This document shows, piece by piece, positions 35,467 through 45,264 of a stretch of 64,000 nt of DNA. Numbering within the stretch: the stretch's first letter is position 1; each line of letters opens with the position of its first letter. The notes under the pieces were generated by a model. The model saw only the letters and a list, made by a program, of their open reading frames with translations. It did not search any database and had not been told where the DNA came from. This DNA is from Aquiflexum gelatinilyticum (GTDB lineage: Bacteria > Bacteroidota > Bacteroidia > Cytophagales > Cyclobacteriaceae): the NCBI RefSeq assembly GCF_024741135.1, contig NZ_JANSUY010000019.1, forward strand, positions 62,001 through 126,000. The letters are read 5' to 3'. Made by a program: the position numbers and the translations under genes.

Positions 35467-36933
35467 ATGAAAAAACCCAAAAAGGAAACTTCTGACCAAT
35501 CAAGGCGGAATTTTATAAAAAATGCAGCCATAGCTTCTTCCATATTCATTGTTCCCCGTCATGTTTTGGGAGGTGTTGGATTTACTGCCCCAAGTGACCA
35601 ATTGAATCTTGCGGCTATCGGTGCAGGAGGCAAAGGATCAAGCGACATCTTCAATGCCTCTGTTAATGGCAGGGAAAGGGTCGTTGCACTTTGTGATGTG
35701 GACTTTTCGGGTTCTGCCAAAAAATCCATTGAGAATTTTCCCAAAGCAAAACTCTATGCGGATTACAGGGAAATGCTCGATAAAGAGAAGGACATCGATG
35801 CTGTGACCATTTCCACTCCTGACCATGTGCATGGACCTGCGGCTTCTTTTGCCATGCAAAGAGGGAAACATGTCTATGTCCAAAAACCCATGACACATAA
35901 TATCAAGGAAGCGAGGATACTGACAGAGATGGCAAGATCCCAAAAAATTGTCACACAAATGGGCAACCAAGGGGGTTCAAATGACCTGCTGAATATGGTC
36001 CAAAAGTGGATTGACTCTGATAAGTTGGGGAAGATATCAAAGGTACAAGTCTGGACCAACAGGCCGGTTTGGCCTCAGGGAGGACCTTTTCCTGCCTCTG
36101 ATCCAAGTTCAAAGCCTAACGCCCTCAATTGGGATCTTTGGCTGGGGCCTGCACCCGAGATTCCATTCACTCCCAACTTACATCCATTCAATTGGAGAGG
36201 CTGGTGGGATTATGGAACAGGAGCATTGGGAGATGTGGGTTGCCATTTGATCGATATTCCCTTTAGGACACTTGGACTTCATTATCCTACAGATGCCGAA
36301 TGCAGTGTAGGCTCGGTTTTCTCCAAAATGTGGACCCCTGATTACAATCCCCAAGGTTGCCCTGCTTCCTCGTTTATCACACTTCATTTTGCTGCTACGC
36401 AAAAAAGTAAATCACCTATCGAAATGACCTGGAGTGATGGCGGTATCAGACCTTCGCATCCAGATATTATTCCTGCAGACCACGACATTGGAGGTGCCAA
36501 CAGTGCCAACGGAGTTTTGATCATCGGCGAAAAAGGTATCATCTCCACCAATATCAACGACAGTTCACCACTCATGCCAAAACTCTACCTCAATGACGGA
36601 ACCACTGAATTTGGTCCTGAAACTGAACCAAACATTGAGCCCGAATATGGCCACCAACGTAAGTGGGTCGATGCATGTAAAGCTGGATTTGGCAGTGCCG
36701 AACATAAAGGTCTGACTTCCTCTTTTGACTATGCAGGACCAATGACCGAAACGGTTTTGATGGGGAACTTAGCTATCAGAAGCTATATGTTGAGAAGGGA
36801 AAACAGTAAAGGTCAGATGGAATTTTACGGCAGAAAGAAGTTGCTTTGGGATGGTGAAAATCTTAGGATTACCAATCTCGAAGAAGCAAATCAATTTGTA
36901 GGCAGAGAGCATAGAGCTGGTTTTGGGATGTAA
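35467..36933 (+). CDS. Exported Gfo/Idh/MocA-family oxidoreductase
   Basis: 488 residues with a Tat-type signal (QSRRNFIKNAAIASSIF). The NAD-binding Rossmann domain shows LAAIGAGGKGSSD and VVALCDVD, then the family motif STPDHVHGPAASFAMQRGKHVYVQKPMTHN (Lys in QKP). The C-terminal alpha/beta domain follows (NWRGWWDYGTGALGDVGCHLIDIP). In exported members the nicotinamide cofactor is held tightly and sugars are oxidised or transhydrogenated in the periplasm. It is followed by a GntP-type permease at 54 bp, which suggests import of the product. Sugar specificity is unknown. Confidence 0.92.
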   Translation: MKKPKKETSDQSRRNFIKNAAIASSIFIVPRHVLGGVGFTAPSDQLNLAAIGAGGKGSSDIFNASVNGRERVVALCDVDFSGSAKKSIENFPKAKLYADYREMLDKEKDIDAVTISTPDHVHGPAASFAMQRGKHVYVQKPMTHNIKEARILTEMARSQKIVTQMGNQGGSNDLLNMVQKWIDSDKLGKISKVQVWTNRPVWPQGGPFPASDPSSKPNALNWDLWLGPAPEIPFTPNLHPFNWRGWWDYGTGALGDVGCHLIDIPFRTLGLHYPTDAECSVGSVFSKMWTPDYNPQGCPASSFITLHFAATQKSKSPIEMTWSDGGIRPSHPDIIPADHDIGGANSANGVLIIGEKGIISTNINDSSPLMPKLYLNDGTTEFGPETEPNIEPEYGHQRKWVDACKAGFGSAEHKGLTSSFDYAGPMTETVLMGNLAIRSYMLRRENSKGQMEFYGRKKLLWDGENLRITNLEEANQFVGREHRAGFGM

Positions 36934-36987
36934 ATCCCAAAACTTTTCCATTCCTTTTTTCCAATCAACCCAACCCAAAATACCACT

Positions 36988-38316
36988 ATGCTGACCCTTC
37001 TGACCATTTTATTTGCTTTGGCATTGATACTGATTGCCATTGTCAAGTATGATATTCATCCGTTTTTAGCGCTTTTTGTAGGAGCAATCCTGTATGGATT
37101 ATTGTCCGGTATGCCGGTAGAACTGATCCTGAAATCAATCACGGATGGTTTTGGAGGAGTTTTGGGTACCATTGGTTTGCTGATATTATTGGGGGTGATA
37201 ATGGGTACTTTCTTGGAAAAAACAGGAGGTGCACTCGTCATTGCCGAGAAGATATTATCATGGATAGGTGAAAAGTCCGTGACTATGGCCATGCTGCTGA
37301 GTGGATATATCCTTTCCATCCCGGTATTTGGAGACAGTACTTTCATTATGCTGAATCCCATCAGCAAGTCCCTTTCGCTCAAAAGCGGAGTACCCTATGC
37401 TGCGACGACCATTGCCGTAGCGTTGGGCGCGACCGCAAGTCATTCTCTTGTGCCGCCGACACCCGGACCTATTGCGACAGCGGGAATTCTGGAGGCTGAT
37501 TTGGGAATGATTATCTTTTGGGGTTTGATTGTGAGTTTGATTTCATTGGTGCCAAGTTATTTTTTTATCAAAAAAACATGCATGAAAATCCCTTTGGAAC
37601 CCAAGATTGCAGAGGTGGTTTTGGAAAAAGAAAGTCCTAAAAAACCTTCTGTATTTTCCTCTTTTCTACCCGTTTTGGTTCCCTTGCTTTTGATCATTCT
37701 GGCATCTATCGCCAAATATCCGACTCAGCCTTTTGGAGAAAACATGTTCACCACGGTTATTTTATTTGTGGGAAGTCCGGTGATTGCCTTGTTGATCGGT
37801 GCATTTTTGTCTTTCACTTTGCCTGCCAAATTCGACAAGAAATTCTTGTCTTCTACAGGTTGGATCGGAGAATCCATGTTAGTGGCAGCCCCTGTCATTC
37901 TAATCACCGGTGCAGGAGGAGTTTTTGGCAAAATGCTTCAAAACTCAGGAATCGGTGACATGGTAAGTGCCAATATGAGCAGTGCCAATTGGGGGATTTT
38001 CCTTCCTTTTTTGATTGCTTTTGCCCTGAAAACTGCTCAAGGCTCCTCTACTGTGGCGATGATTACCACCGCCTCCATCATTGCACCGCTTTTGGTGAGT
38101 TTGGGTTTGGATTCCGAGACGATGCGGGTGTTTGCGGCTTTGTCCATCGGGGCTGGGGCGATTGCGATTTCCCATGCCAATGACAGTTTCTTTTGGGCAG
38201 TCACCCAATTGTCAGGTCTCTCGATCAAACAGGGAAATCAAACGCATAGCTTGGGAACGCTCATCATGTCGGTTACGGCGATATCGGTGATTTATCTGAT
38301 TACGCTATTTGTTTGA
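36988..38316 (+). CDS. GntP-family permease
   Basis: 442 residues, 12-14 hydrophobic helices. Family features: TVPSVGDSTF-like loop seen as PVFGDSTFIMLNPISKSLS, GATASHSLVPPTPGPIATAGIL with the conserved HxLVPPTPGP, and ALKTAQGSSTVAMITTASI plus GAIAISHANDSFFW near the C-terminus. GntP proteins import gluconate and similar aldonates or hydroxy acids with protons. The gene closes the plus-strand sugar cluster. A periplasmic oxidase or isomerase product would be the natural substrate (inference). Confidence 0.92.
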   Translation: MLTLLTILFALALILIAIVKYDIHPFLALFVGAILYGLLSGMPVELILKSITDGFGGVLGTIGLLILLGVIMGTFLEKTGGALVIAEKILSWIGEKSVTMAMLLSGYILSIPVFGDSTFIMLNPISKSLSLKSGVPYAATTIAVALGATASHSLVPPTPGPIATAGILEADLGMIIFWGLIVSLISLVPSYFFIKKTCMKIPLEPKIAEVVLEKESPKKPSVFSSFLPVLVPLLLIILASIAKYPTQPFGENMFTTVILFVGSPVIALLIGAFLSFTLPAKFDKKFLSSTGWIGESMLVAAPVILITGAGGVFGKMLQNSGIGDMVSANMSSANWGIFLPFLIAFALKTAQGSSTVAMITTASIIAPLLVSLGLDSETMRVFAALSIGAGAIAISHANDSFFWAVTQLSGLSIKQGNQTHSLGTLIMSVTAISVIYLITLFV

Positions 38317-38386
38317 AAATAGTAATTGAGTTATTGGGCTCATTCCTCAAAAATTATATTGTTCGTCATGTTAAAGCGACATTCTA

Positions 38387-39151
38387 ATGACAGAAAATCA
38401 AATTGAAAATGGCTTTTGGCTATGGGACAAAGAGAATGGGTTTCCACCAGACAGTATTACTTATCCATCACAATTTACCGGACAGACGAAACTAAATATT
38501 GCTTGTACCCAGCGTAACGAACTGACACCAACACAACAAAAAAAATTAATTAAAGAATGGGCTGACTTTCTACCAACTTGTAAGAACATCGAATTACTTT
38601 GGTTTACTACAACGACACCTCAAACTATTTTTGACAGTGCTTGCTTATTACAAAATCTTGTTGGGCTGAATATAAAAAACAGCAACATCAAATCGTTAGA
38701 CAATTTATCAAAGCTGAAAAACTTAAAGTATTTAAGAATTGGGGACTCTCCAAAAATAGAAAGTATTGAGCCATTACAAAACTTGACAAGCCTTGAGGTT
38801 TTGGTAATTGAAAATTTCAAAAACATATCAGACTTCTCTTTGCTCAAAGTACTGACAAATCTAAAATTCTTGACAATCGAAGGCGGAATGTATAAAAAGC
38901 AAAATGTTGACAGCTTCAAATTTTTAGCTGCCTTAAAAAACTTAATTTATTTAAGTACGACAATGATTAACTCGACAAACAAAAGTGTTGACACATTATT
39001 TAAACTTAAAAACCTTAAAACACTTAATTGGGCATTTGAAATGACAACCCCTGAAATGGAAAAATTAAAGCAAGAGTTACCTAACCTTAAATACTTGCCA
39101 CACAGACACGTTGAAAGTAACTTAAACAAAATAAAATCATTATTCGGGTGA
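38387..39151 (+). CDS. Leucine-rich-repeat protein, atypical AT-rich gene
   Basis: 254 residues, no signal peptide. From about residue 85 to 215, LRR units of about 22-23 residues are seen (LKNLKYLRIGDSPKIESIEP, LTSLEVLVIENFKNISDF, LTNLKFLTIEGG, LKNLIYLSTTM). The N-terminal 80 residues are non-repeat. The DNA is clearly more AT-rich than both flanks (many AAA and AAC runs), and the gene interrupts two blocks of sugar genes. This points to horizontal arrival. Such LRR proteins with small N-terminal domains are often immunity or interaction proteins, but no partner toxin is next to it. Confidence 0.75.
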   Translation: MTENQIENGFWLWDKENGFPPDSITYPSQFTGQTKLNIACTQRNELTPTQQKKLIKEWADFLPTCKNIELLWFTTTTPQTIFDSACLLQNLVGLNIKNSNIKSLDNLSKLKNLKYLRIGDSPKIESIEPLQNLTSLEVLVIENFKNISDFSLLKVLTNLKFLTIEGGMYKKQNVDSFKFLAALKNLIYLSTTMINSTNKSVDTLFKLKNLKTLNWAFEMTTPEMEKLKQELPNLKYLPHRHVESNLNKIKSLFG

Positions 39152-39331
39152 CAGAAAAAACCAAAGCACAACAGCAGTTCCTCGATTTGGTTTTGTGCAA
39201 AACTGAACATTTGTACTTCGATTTCCACTGCTTTACCAAGCTGAGAACCGATTTTGCTCCAAAATATATTATTCATTAAAAACCCATATCCAAACTAAAT
39301 TCGGTTTGGATTTAATTTTTCTAATTCCTCA

Positions 39332-40123
39332 TTAACGTGCCGTCCATCCACCATCGACGGTCAGCATCGAACCAACCATATACGTTCCGGCGTCACTTGC
39401 CAACAATAAGGCCGCTCCTTGGATTTCTTTCAGGTGGCCCCATCTGCCCAAGGCAGTTGCTCCTACCACAAATTTCTTCCCCTCTTCGGTATCTGCAATA
39501 GGCAAATTCATTTCTGTGAGAAATGGCCCTGGACAGATGGCATTGACCGTGATATTGAAAGGAGCCAATTCCAGTGCCAAGGCTCGGGTCATTTGCACTA
39601 CTGCTCCTTTGCTTGAAGCATACGGAGTCCTGTTGGCGAGTCCTACCAAGCCGAGTGTACTCGCCAAATTGATGATGCTTCCCTTATTTGCAATCTTCAT
39701 ATAGGGTACCACCGCCCTGTTGCACAACCATGTCCCGTTGACATTTATATCCATTACTTTTTTGAAATCCTCTTCACCCAGTTCATCAATGGCACCACGG
39801 ATATTGATCCCGGCGCTGTTGATCAGAATATCGATCCTGCCAAAAGCCTCCATGGCGGCATTGGCCATGGCTTCTGTTTGCTCCTTGGAGGAAACATCTG
39901 CCGAAAAGGAGATGGCTTTGATGCTAAATGCTTTTTCCAATTCCGAAGCGGACTCAGCGGCGACAGCACCGTCCCGGCCCACCAACATGACATTGGCACC
40001 TGCCGAAGCCAATCCCGCGGCCATTGCCAAACCGAGCCCTTTGGATCCTCCGGTGATGATGGCGGCTTTGCCGCTCAGGTCAAAAAGTTTGATTCCCGGT
40101 AATTCACTGACTGAAGTGTTCAT
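39332..40123 (-). CDS. Short-chain dehydrogenase/reductase (gluconate 5-dehydrogenase-like)
   Basis: 263 residues with a complete classical SDR: TGGSKGLGLAMA cofactor loop (TGxxxGxG, about 26-37), NSAGI (NNAG position), active-site Ser in SIINLAST and the YASSK catalytic motif, with PGPFLTEM in the substrate loop and VDGGWTAR at the end. The closest named activities I recall are gluconate/2-keto-3-deoxy-gluconate 5-dehydrogenases. It starts an operon-like minus-strand run read in the order 858-residue dehydrogenase, isomerase, SDR. A GntP permease lies close on the other strand. Confidence 0.9.
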   Translation of the reverse strand: MNTSVSELPGIKLFDLSGKAAIITGGSKGLGLAMAAGLASAGANVMLVGRDGAVAAESASELEKAFSIKAISFSADVSSKEQTEAMANAAMEAFGRIDILINSAGINIRGAIDELGEEDFKKVMDINVNGTWLCNRAVVPYMKIANKGSIINLASTLGLVGLANRTPYASSKGAVVQMTRALALELAPFNITVNAICPGPFLTEMNLPIADTEEGKKFVVGATALGRWGHLKEIQGAALLLASDAGTYMVGSMLTVDGGWTAR

Positions 40124-40164
40124 GATGTCTGTATCTAAATGATGATGGTTAAAATTTTTACATT

Positions 40165-41268
40165 CTATTTCCCAAGTCCCAATTTGCTTCTGCTGTACCG
40201 AAGACTTGCGAGGACATTGGATTCCTCAAATGCCAGTCGTTTTTCTGGATCGAGTCCCTGGATGGTAGGTAGATTTCCCTTGAAGGATTTCCTGTCAACC
40301 ATTTGCAAGATTTCTTTCAAGTCCTTGCGTGGTTTGTTTTTGAAAGTTGCAAAATAGGATTCTTCCAAAACAGGGATCTCTAATGGGTCACGTGTAATCA
40401 TCTCCAAGTTGAAGGTAATATTGGGATTATATTTCCTGCAAAGTTCAATTCCTCTTTTGAGGTCGACTATCCCTTCCCCAAGAGGAACTTCAGACAACAA
40501 AAAGCCTTTTTCGTATTTCTGGACTCCCATATCCTTGATATGGGTGGAAAATGAATAAGGTGCCAAAAGCGCTATGACATCTTCCGATTTTTCAAGAAGT
40601 GAATAATTGTTTCCAAAATCCAAAGTTACTCCGATCGATTCGCTGTCCAGACCTTTGATGATTTCTACCAATTCAGTTGCACGCCAGTCTTTGTGGTTTT
40701 CTACCGCCAACTTCATTTTATGCCTGCTTACAATAGGTTCCGCGAGTTGAAGGGAAAGGATGGATTTGGCTTTGAAATCAAGAAATTCAGTTTCCGTTTT
40801 AAAGGTTTCATATCTCCTGCCTCCAAGACAAACTGTTCGCAGGATTGTTGCTCCGGCTTCTTTAGCTGCCAAAACTTCTTTCTCAAATTTGTCAATTTCT
40901 TCCTGAGACTTTGGAAGCCCTATGCTTCCTTCCAAGTACATTCCAAGCTTTTCCCTTTGCTCCCTGACTTTTTTGGAAAAATCCGAGGTCCAGTTATTGA
41001 CTCCAACTTGTACGCCTCCTGCTCCGATCTGACCACAATGTTCGATGAGTTGGAGTGCATTTTCAAAACCGGGATATTTTTCACTTGGCACTTTTGAATT
41101 CCACCTTGCCCCATAGGAGTGGACCACGATCCCCATCGAAACCCCTTCAAAATTCATCGAAAAAGAAGGCAATGGGAAAACCACAGCCAATGCTGCCAAT
41201 CCTGTTTTTTGAATAAAATCCCTTCGATCAGATGAAAAGGAGCGGAAGTGGTTATCTGTAAATTTCAT
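40165..41268 (-). CDS. Exported sugar isomerase/epimerase-like TIM barrel
   Basis: 367 residues. The N-terminus (SSDRRDFIQKTGLAALAVVF) is a Tat-type signal. The mature TIM barrel carries VSMGIVVHSYGARW, AGGVQVGVNN, ATILRTVCLGGRRYE, MKLAVENHKDW (catalytic Glu), GVTLDFGNNYSLLE, FSTHIKDMGVQ and FNLEMITRDP. It differs from the two other exported TIM-barrel proteins in this window by a longer C-terminus. It lies 15 bp downstream of the large cytochrome dehydrogenase gene and 41 bp from the SDR, so all three are probably one transcript. Confidence 0.88.
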   Translation of the reverse strand: MKFTDNHFRSFSSDRRDFIQKTGLAALAVVFPLPSFSMNFEGVSMGIVVHSYGARWNSKVPSEKYPGFENALQLIEHCGQIGAGGVQVGVNNWTSDFSKKVREQREKLGMYLEGSIGLPKSQEEIDKFEKEVLAAKEAGATILRTVCLGGRRYETFKTETEFLDFKAKSILSLQLAEPIVSRHKMKLAVENHKDWRATELVEIIKGLDSESIGVTLDFGNNYSLLEKSEDVIALLAPYSFSTHIKDMGVQKYEKGFLLSEVPLGEGIVDLKRGIELCRKYNPNITFNLEMITRDPLEIPVLEESYFATFKNKPRKDLKEILQMVDRKSFKGNLPTIQGLDPEKRLAFEESNVLASLRYSRSKLGLGK

Positions 41269-41283
41269 TTTGGTCGAGGGTTT

Positions 41284-43833
41284 CTAGTTTGGTTGGATGA
41301 TAGATAGGGAATCGGTGTGCTTGATAAGTTCCGGGGCGGTCCATGGATAAACCCTTCCCTGCGAGGTATGCCGGGTAGAGGAAACAGTTCTGCCGCTGAT
41401 GGCAGGAGCTTGGTTTCCCCATTCGTTACGGATATAGGTCAAGATTGCGGCAATGGAAGCGTCTTCCATGGTCGAATGGGCGGGCATGACGGGAAGGATT
41501 TCCGGGGCGTCGTATTTTTTACCTGATACTTCCAATGGACCTTCCATGCCATGAAGGAGGATGAGTGAAAGCCGGATTTCATCACCGATCACCCATTCCG
41601 AAGCCGCCAACGGCGGTCCCATTCTGTTGACTCCGGCACCGTCCGAACCATGACAACCTGCACAGGTTACGAGGTATTTTTGCCTGCCAATCGCAAATTG
41701 CTGCATGCCTTTTTCATCCAGAGAATTGGCTGATATTGCTAACAATTTTGGTGTAAAGCCAGGCCACGAAAACATGGATTTTAGCATTTCTAATCTTGCA
41801 GGTTCAATTTTAAGATCGGTTCTATGAAATATTGAAGGTTCTTTTTTTAAAGCCAAAGGTCCTTTTGTCCGGATGTTTGCTGCTTGAATGGCCATACCGG
41901 TTAGGACGACCTGATGCTTCCAATCCGAATCCTTTGAAGAATCGTCCAATATTGCCAGTAACCTTTCCAGTTCTTTTGGATCCCTTTTCCTGACAATGGC
42001 AACAGTCAACATTTCCAAAAATATCTCTTTGGCCGGGTCGGAAGTTTTCCAATTTTCAGATGCCCATAATTTTTGCAAGAAATCAAATTCTCGGTTACCA
42101 AGACTACTCATGACCGCATCCCTGACCAAAGCATTTTCCCCAAAGCGGGAAATCACATTCTCCAATATTTCCGAAGCATCTTCCTGATTCAAGGCATAAG
42201 CACTCAAAGCCGTTTGCAGGGCAACTTCGATGGGAGCATCTTTTATTTTGGATGATAATGATTGCCCGAGTTTGGTCTGTAAAGTTTTGTCTTGAAGTGC
42301 AAAGATTTCCAAAAGCCTGATTGCCGTTTTTTGTAGCAAAATGGATGGGTCATCGATTAGGTCTAAAAGTAAATCAGATGTTATCAAACCCAAACCTTCC
42401 AGAGTCCAAAGTCCGTGGAACCTGCCCAGCTCGGATTTTCCGTTTCGTACCAAGTCTTCCAAATCTCCTTTTATGGATGCATCCTCCCGCTCGACCAACA
42501 GCCTTTGGGCCATGTCTCTGTGCCAGCCATCAGGATGGGAAAGGCGCTTGATTAGGTCCATGGAGCTTTCTTTGGAAAGTTTGGGATTTGGGGAAGGTTC
42601 CCAATCTTCCGGAACAATCCGCCAGATTCTCCCCATATGAACAGGTAAAACCAAACCTCGCTTCAAGGTCTGTTCTCGCAAATAAGGCGTCACATAAGAC
42701 CCATGTTGCACCATTCCCCTATACATGTCAGCAATATACATGGCGCCATCCGGTCCAATAGTTGAATTGACAGGCCGAAACCGTTCATCCGTCGAGGCCA
42801 AAAATTCCTTTCCGGGATTTGGGTCAAAAGCTTCCAAAAGAAGACCTTTTTGGACCACAACATTCCTTTTCACCAGATTTCCGGCATTTTCACAGACAAA
42901 GGCGTTTCCGTAATATTCCTTTGGAAACAAAGTACTTCTCAAAACCAGGGGAGAACACGCTGAGGTAAACTCCAAAAGCTTCCCTTCCTCATCCAAAGTG
43001 CCTGGGATATAGCCCCTATTCACAGCGGGATTGGGTCTTATCGGGAAAATCTTTCGGTCTATTGTCAATCCATGGTCAATGCCTGTGGAAGGGGAGTGGT
43101 TTTTATTTCTGGAAAGGTAATTGGCAGGGACAAGGTCGGCATGCAGCTGTGACCAATTGTAATTGTAAAACAACCTTCCCTGATCGTCATGGCTGATACC
43201 CCATTGCCCCCGGGCTTCAGTGCTGTCACGCAACCATTCTCCGCCTTGGTTTCTATAACGCAGTTTGGACTTTACGTTGTAGTACCAGTTGTCGATGTTT
43301 CTCATCAGACCATTGTCAGAATGCTCTGGAATACCATTTTGGGAATAGGTAGAATCCAAAAGTACTTTTGAATCCGCTTTGAGGTCACCATCCATGTCTT
43401 TTGTGATCCAAAGGGAATTGTTCTCGGCAACCAACGCACCGCCTTTGACCAGGCCCAAAGCCCTTGGCATAATGAGACTGTCAAGGTAGATTGTGCTTTT
43501 GTCCATCACCCCGTCGCCATTTTCGTCCTCCAAAACAGAAATTCTACCGAGAGGTTGCTGCTCTTCAGTACCATCGATGTCGGTCATGAATCCCCTCATT
43601 TCGACTACCCAAAGCCTGCCATCTTCATCGAATGTCAGGGCTATCGGATCCTGCACCATGGGTTCAGCTGCAACCAAATGGATTTTAAATCCCTTTTCGA
43701 TTTCGAAAGTCTCGAGTTCTTCTTGGGGAGATTTTGGCGGGGAGGAATCTTCCAGAATAGGAGCCTTCTTTTCTGAGCAATGGCTCAGAATCAACAGTGA
43801 AAACAGGATTAAAAATTTCCGGATAATAGGCAT
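41284..43833 (-). CDS. Large lipoprotein dehydrogenase: beta-propeller, HEAT-like helices and cytochrome c
   Basis: About 849 residues from the ATG at 43833; an upstream TTG would add nine. Lipoprotein signal (LLILSHC). Order: a PVC-type membrane-bound dehydrogenase propeller (about 40-440; DPIALTFDEDGRLWVVEMRG, GPDGAMYIADMYRG), helical repeats (about 450-680), and a cytochrome c domain with CAGCH about 730 (GSDGAGVNRMGPPLA, Met ligand in ILPVMPAHS). It resembles sugar dehydrogenases of Bacteroidota and Planctomycetota-type scaffolds, passing electrons from a propeller-bound cofactor to haem c. Part of a minus-strand operon with a TIM-barrel isomerase and SDR. Confidence 0.88.
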   Translation of the reverse strand: MPIIRKFLILFSLLILSHCSEKKAPILEDSSPPKSPQEELETFEIEKGFKIHLVAAEPMVQDPIALTFDEDGRLWVVEMRGFMTDIDGTEEQQPLGRISVLEDENGDGVMDKSTIYLDSLIMPRALGLVKGGALVAENNSLWITKDMDGDLKADSKVLLDSTYSQNGIPEHSDNGLMRNIDNWYYNVKSKLRYRNQGGEWLRDSTEARGQWGISHDDQGRLFYNYNWSQLHADLVPANYLSRNKNHSPSTGIDHGLTIDRKIFPIRPNPAVNRGYIPGTLDEEGKLLEFTSACSPLVLRSTLFPKEYYGNAFVCENAGNLVKRNVVVQKGLLLEAFDPNPGKEFLASTDERFRPVNSTIGPDGAMYIADMYRGMVQHGSYVTPYLREQTLKRGLVLPVHMGRIWRIVPEDWEPSPNPKLSKESSMDLIKRLSHPDGWHRDMAQRLLVEREDASIKGDLEDLVRNGKSELGRFHGLWTLEGLGLITSDLLLDLIDDPSILLQKTAIRLLEIFALQDKTLQTKLGQSLSSKIKDAPIEVALQTALSAYALNQEDASEILENVISRFGENALVRDAVMSSLGNREFDFLQKLWASENWKTSDPAKEIFLEMLTVAIVRKRDPKELERLLAILDDSSKDSDWKHQVVLTGMAIQAANIRTKGPLALKKEPSIFHRTDLKIEPARLEMLKSMFSWPGFTPKLLAISANSLDEKGMQQFAIGRQKYLVTCAGCHGSDGAGVNRMGPPLAASEWVIGDEIRLSLILLHGMEGPLEVSGKKYDAPEILPVMPAHSTMEDASIAAILTYIRNEWGNQAPAISGRTVSSTRHTSQGRVYPWTAPELIKHTDSLSIIQPN

Positions 43834-44025
43834 GAACGGGTTTATTGCTAATCGGACCAAAATTTGATTTCCAGTGAATTAAATCCCTGAAAATCAAAAT
43901 ACAGCTCAAACCCAAATTGCAATTTATTCCCCTGATACACAAGTAACTTTTACAGAGGCGGACAAAATTCTGATCGGCTTAAAAATTATTGCCTGAATAG
44001 GTCCAAATTTCTTTCAAAAACAAAC

Positions 44026-45255
44026 TTAAATTTCCTTACAAGCAGTAATTTCCTTTCTTCCAATTTTTGGTATTTCCAACCAATCTGTGATTTTGAAATC
44101 ACTTGAGTGGCAAAAAGGACAAGAATGTACCATTCCCAATGCATCTACATAAAAGCTAAATTTCCCTCCCGACATACAGCCAACGCGTCTCTGGTGGTAT
44201 CCATGATACATGACAGGAGGAAAGTGGTTGTTTTTCGGATCGTGATTGAATTCCACAAATAACTCTTCCAAAATGGTGATTTGATCAGGTTGAAGCATCA
44301 CTTCTTTGTCTCTGAAATGGCCTTCAGCCCTTGGTTCAAGCCATTGAATGAAGTCAGCCCCAAGGCTTTCACATAAGGTGGTGTGGTTCATCAAAAATTC
44401 CCTATTGGCATTTTCCCTTGTGACACATACAGAAATGGCGAGAGAAAGTCCTGCCTTTACAGTTGCTTCTGCAGCTCTGACCGCGTGTCCAAAAGCATCT
44501 TTGTGCCCTCTGAATTTATTGTTTATTTCAGGATCATGGTGGTCAAGACTGATTACAATTCCTGTAGCTCCTGCTTTTTTCAACTGGATTGCTTTTTGGT
44601 CAGTCAGGTTAAAACCTGAAGTTAAAACCCACCACTCAGTACTTTTTTCTCCGGATTTGATTAGTTCTAACATATCCTCAAAACGTACCAGGGGTTCGCC
44701 GCCACTAAGTGAGATATGGCCCAGACCATTATTTTGAAGTTTTTTGACAATTTCCTGAAGTTGGGAAAGGGAAAAGGTTTCACGTAAATTAAGGTTATCC
44801 CATTCGAAGCAATGTTCACAACGCATCGGACATTTGGTAGTGATGGCAAAATTGACCTGTTGATAGGCATTGATGGGCAATGAGTGCGGGACGTAGCGGT
44901 TTAACTCTGTCAGGATCAGCCTGTCAAAATTTCTGGAAGGAAATGGAGGAACGTATAGGCCAAACCAGTATTGGTTGTTTTTCACACTGAATTTTCTTCT
45001 CCCGTTTTTTCCAAATGCTTTTCTTTTGAATTCCTGTAATCCACCCAGGGCAATCTTGGTTTTTTTTAATGAAGCATAAGCACGGAGAGCCAATATAGCA
45101 ATATGGAAATTGACCCAAATACGAATGAATATTCTTGTAAAATACCCGGGAGCATTTCTCTTGATCGATAGATTCAAGCCAGAATAGGATTCTTCACCTG
45201 TGTTTGTAAGGTTGGGATTGATGGTCCCTGTAGATTTGATGACAGTTTCTTCCAT
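44026..45255 (-). CDS. Radical SAM protein with C-terminal cysteine region
   Basis: 409 residues. The radical-SAM cluster motif is C142-PMR-C146-EH-C149, followed by GHISLSGGEPLVR (the GGEP motif) and GIVISLDHHDPEINN. The C-terminus has extra cysteines (RVGCMSGGKFSF, HSCPFCHSSDF, ITACKEI) in a SPASM/twitch-like arrangement that could hold a second iron-sulfur cluster. Residues 1-100 form an N-terminal extension. The family modifies peptides or proteins. It lies nine bases downstream of a large lipoprotein gene, with no precursor peptide visible nearby. Substrate unknown; the lipoprotein partner is the leading candidate (inference). Confidence 0.85.
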   Translation of the reverse strand: MEETVIKSTGTINPNLTNTGEESYSGLNLSIKRNAPGYFTRIFIRIWVNFHIAILALRAYASLKKTKIALGGLQEFKRKAFGKNGRRKFSVKNNQYWFGLYVPPFPSRNFDRLILTELNRYVPHSLPINAYQQVNFAITTKCPMRCEHCFEWDNLNLRETFSLSQLQEIVKKLQNNGLGHISLSGGEPLVRFEDMLELIKSGEKSTEWWVLTSGFNLTDQKAIQLKKAGATGIVISLDHHDPEINNKFRGHKDAFGHAVRAAEATVKAGLSLAISVCVTRENANREFLMNHTTLCESLGADFIQWLEPRAEGHFRDKEVMLQPDQITILEELFVEFNHDPKNNHFPPVMYHGYHQRRVGCMSGGKFSFYVDALGMVHSCPFCHSSDFKITDWLEIPKIGRKEITACKEI

Positions 45256-45264
45256 AGCATCCCT

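Noticed and set aside
44026-45255. Radical SAM protein as the sulfatase-maturing enzyme for the sulfatase at 31105
   Set aside because: The cluster motif is CPMRCEHCF rather than the CxxxCxYC typical of anSME, and it is paired with a lipoprotein instead of a sulfatase.
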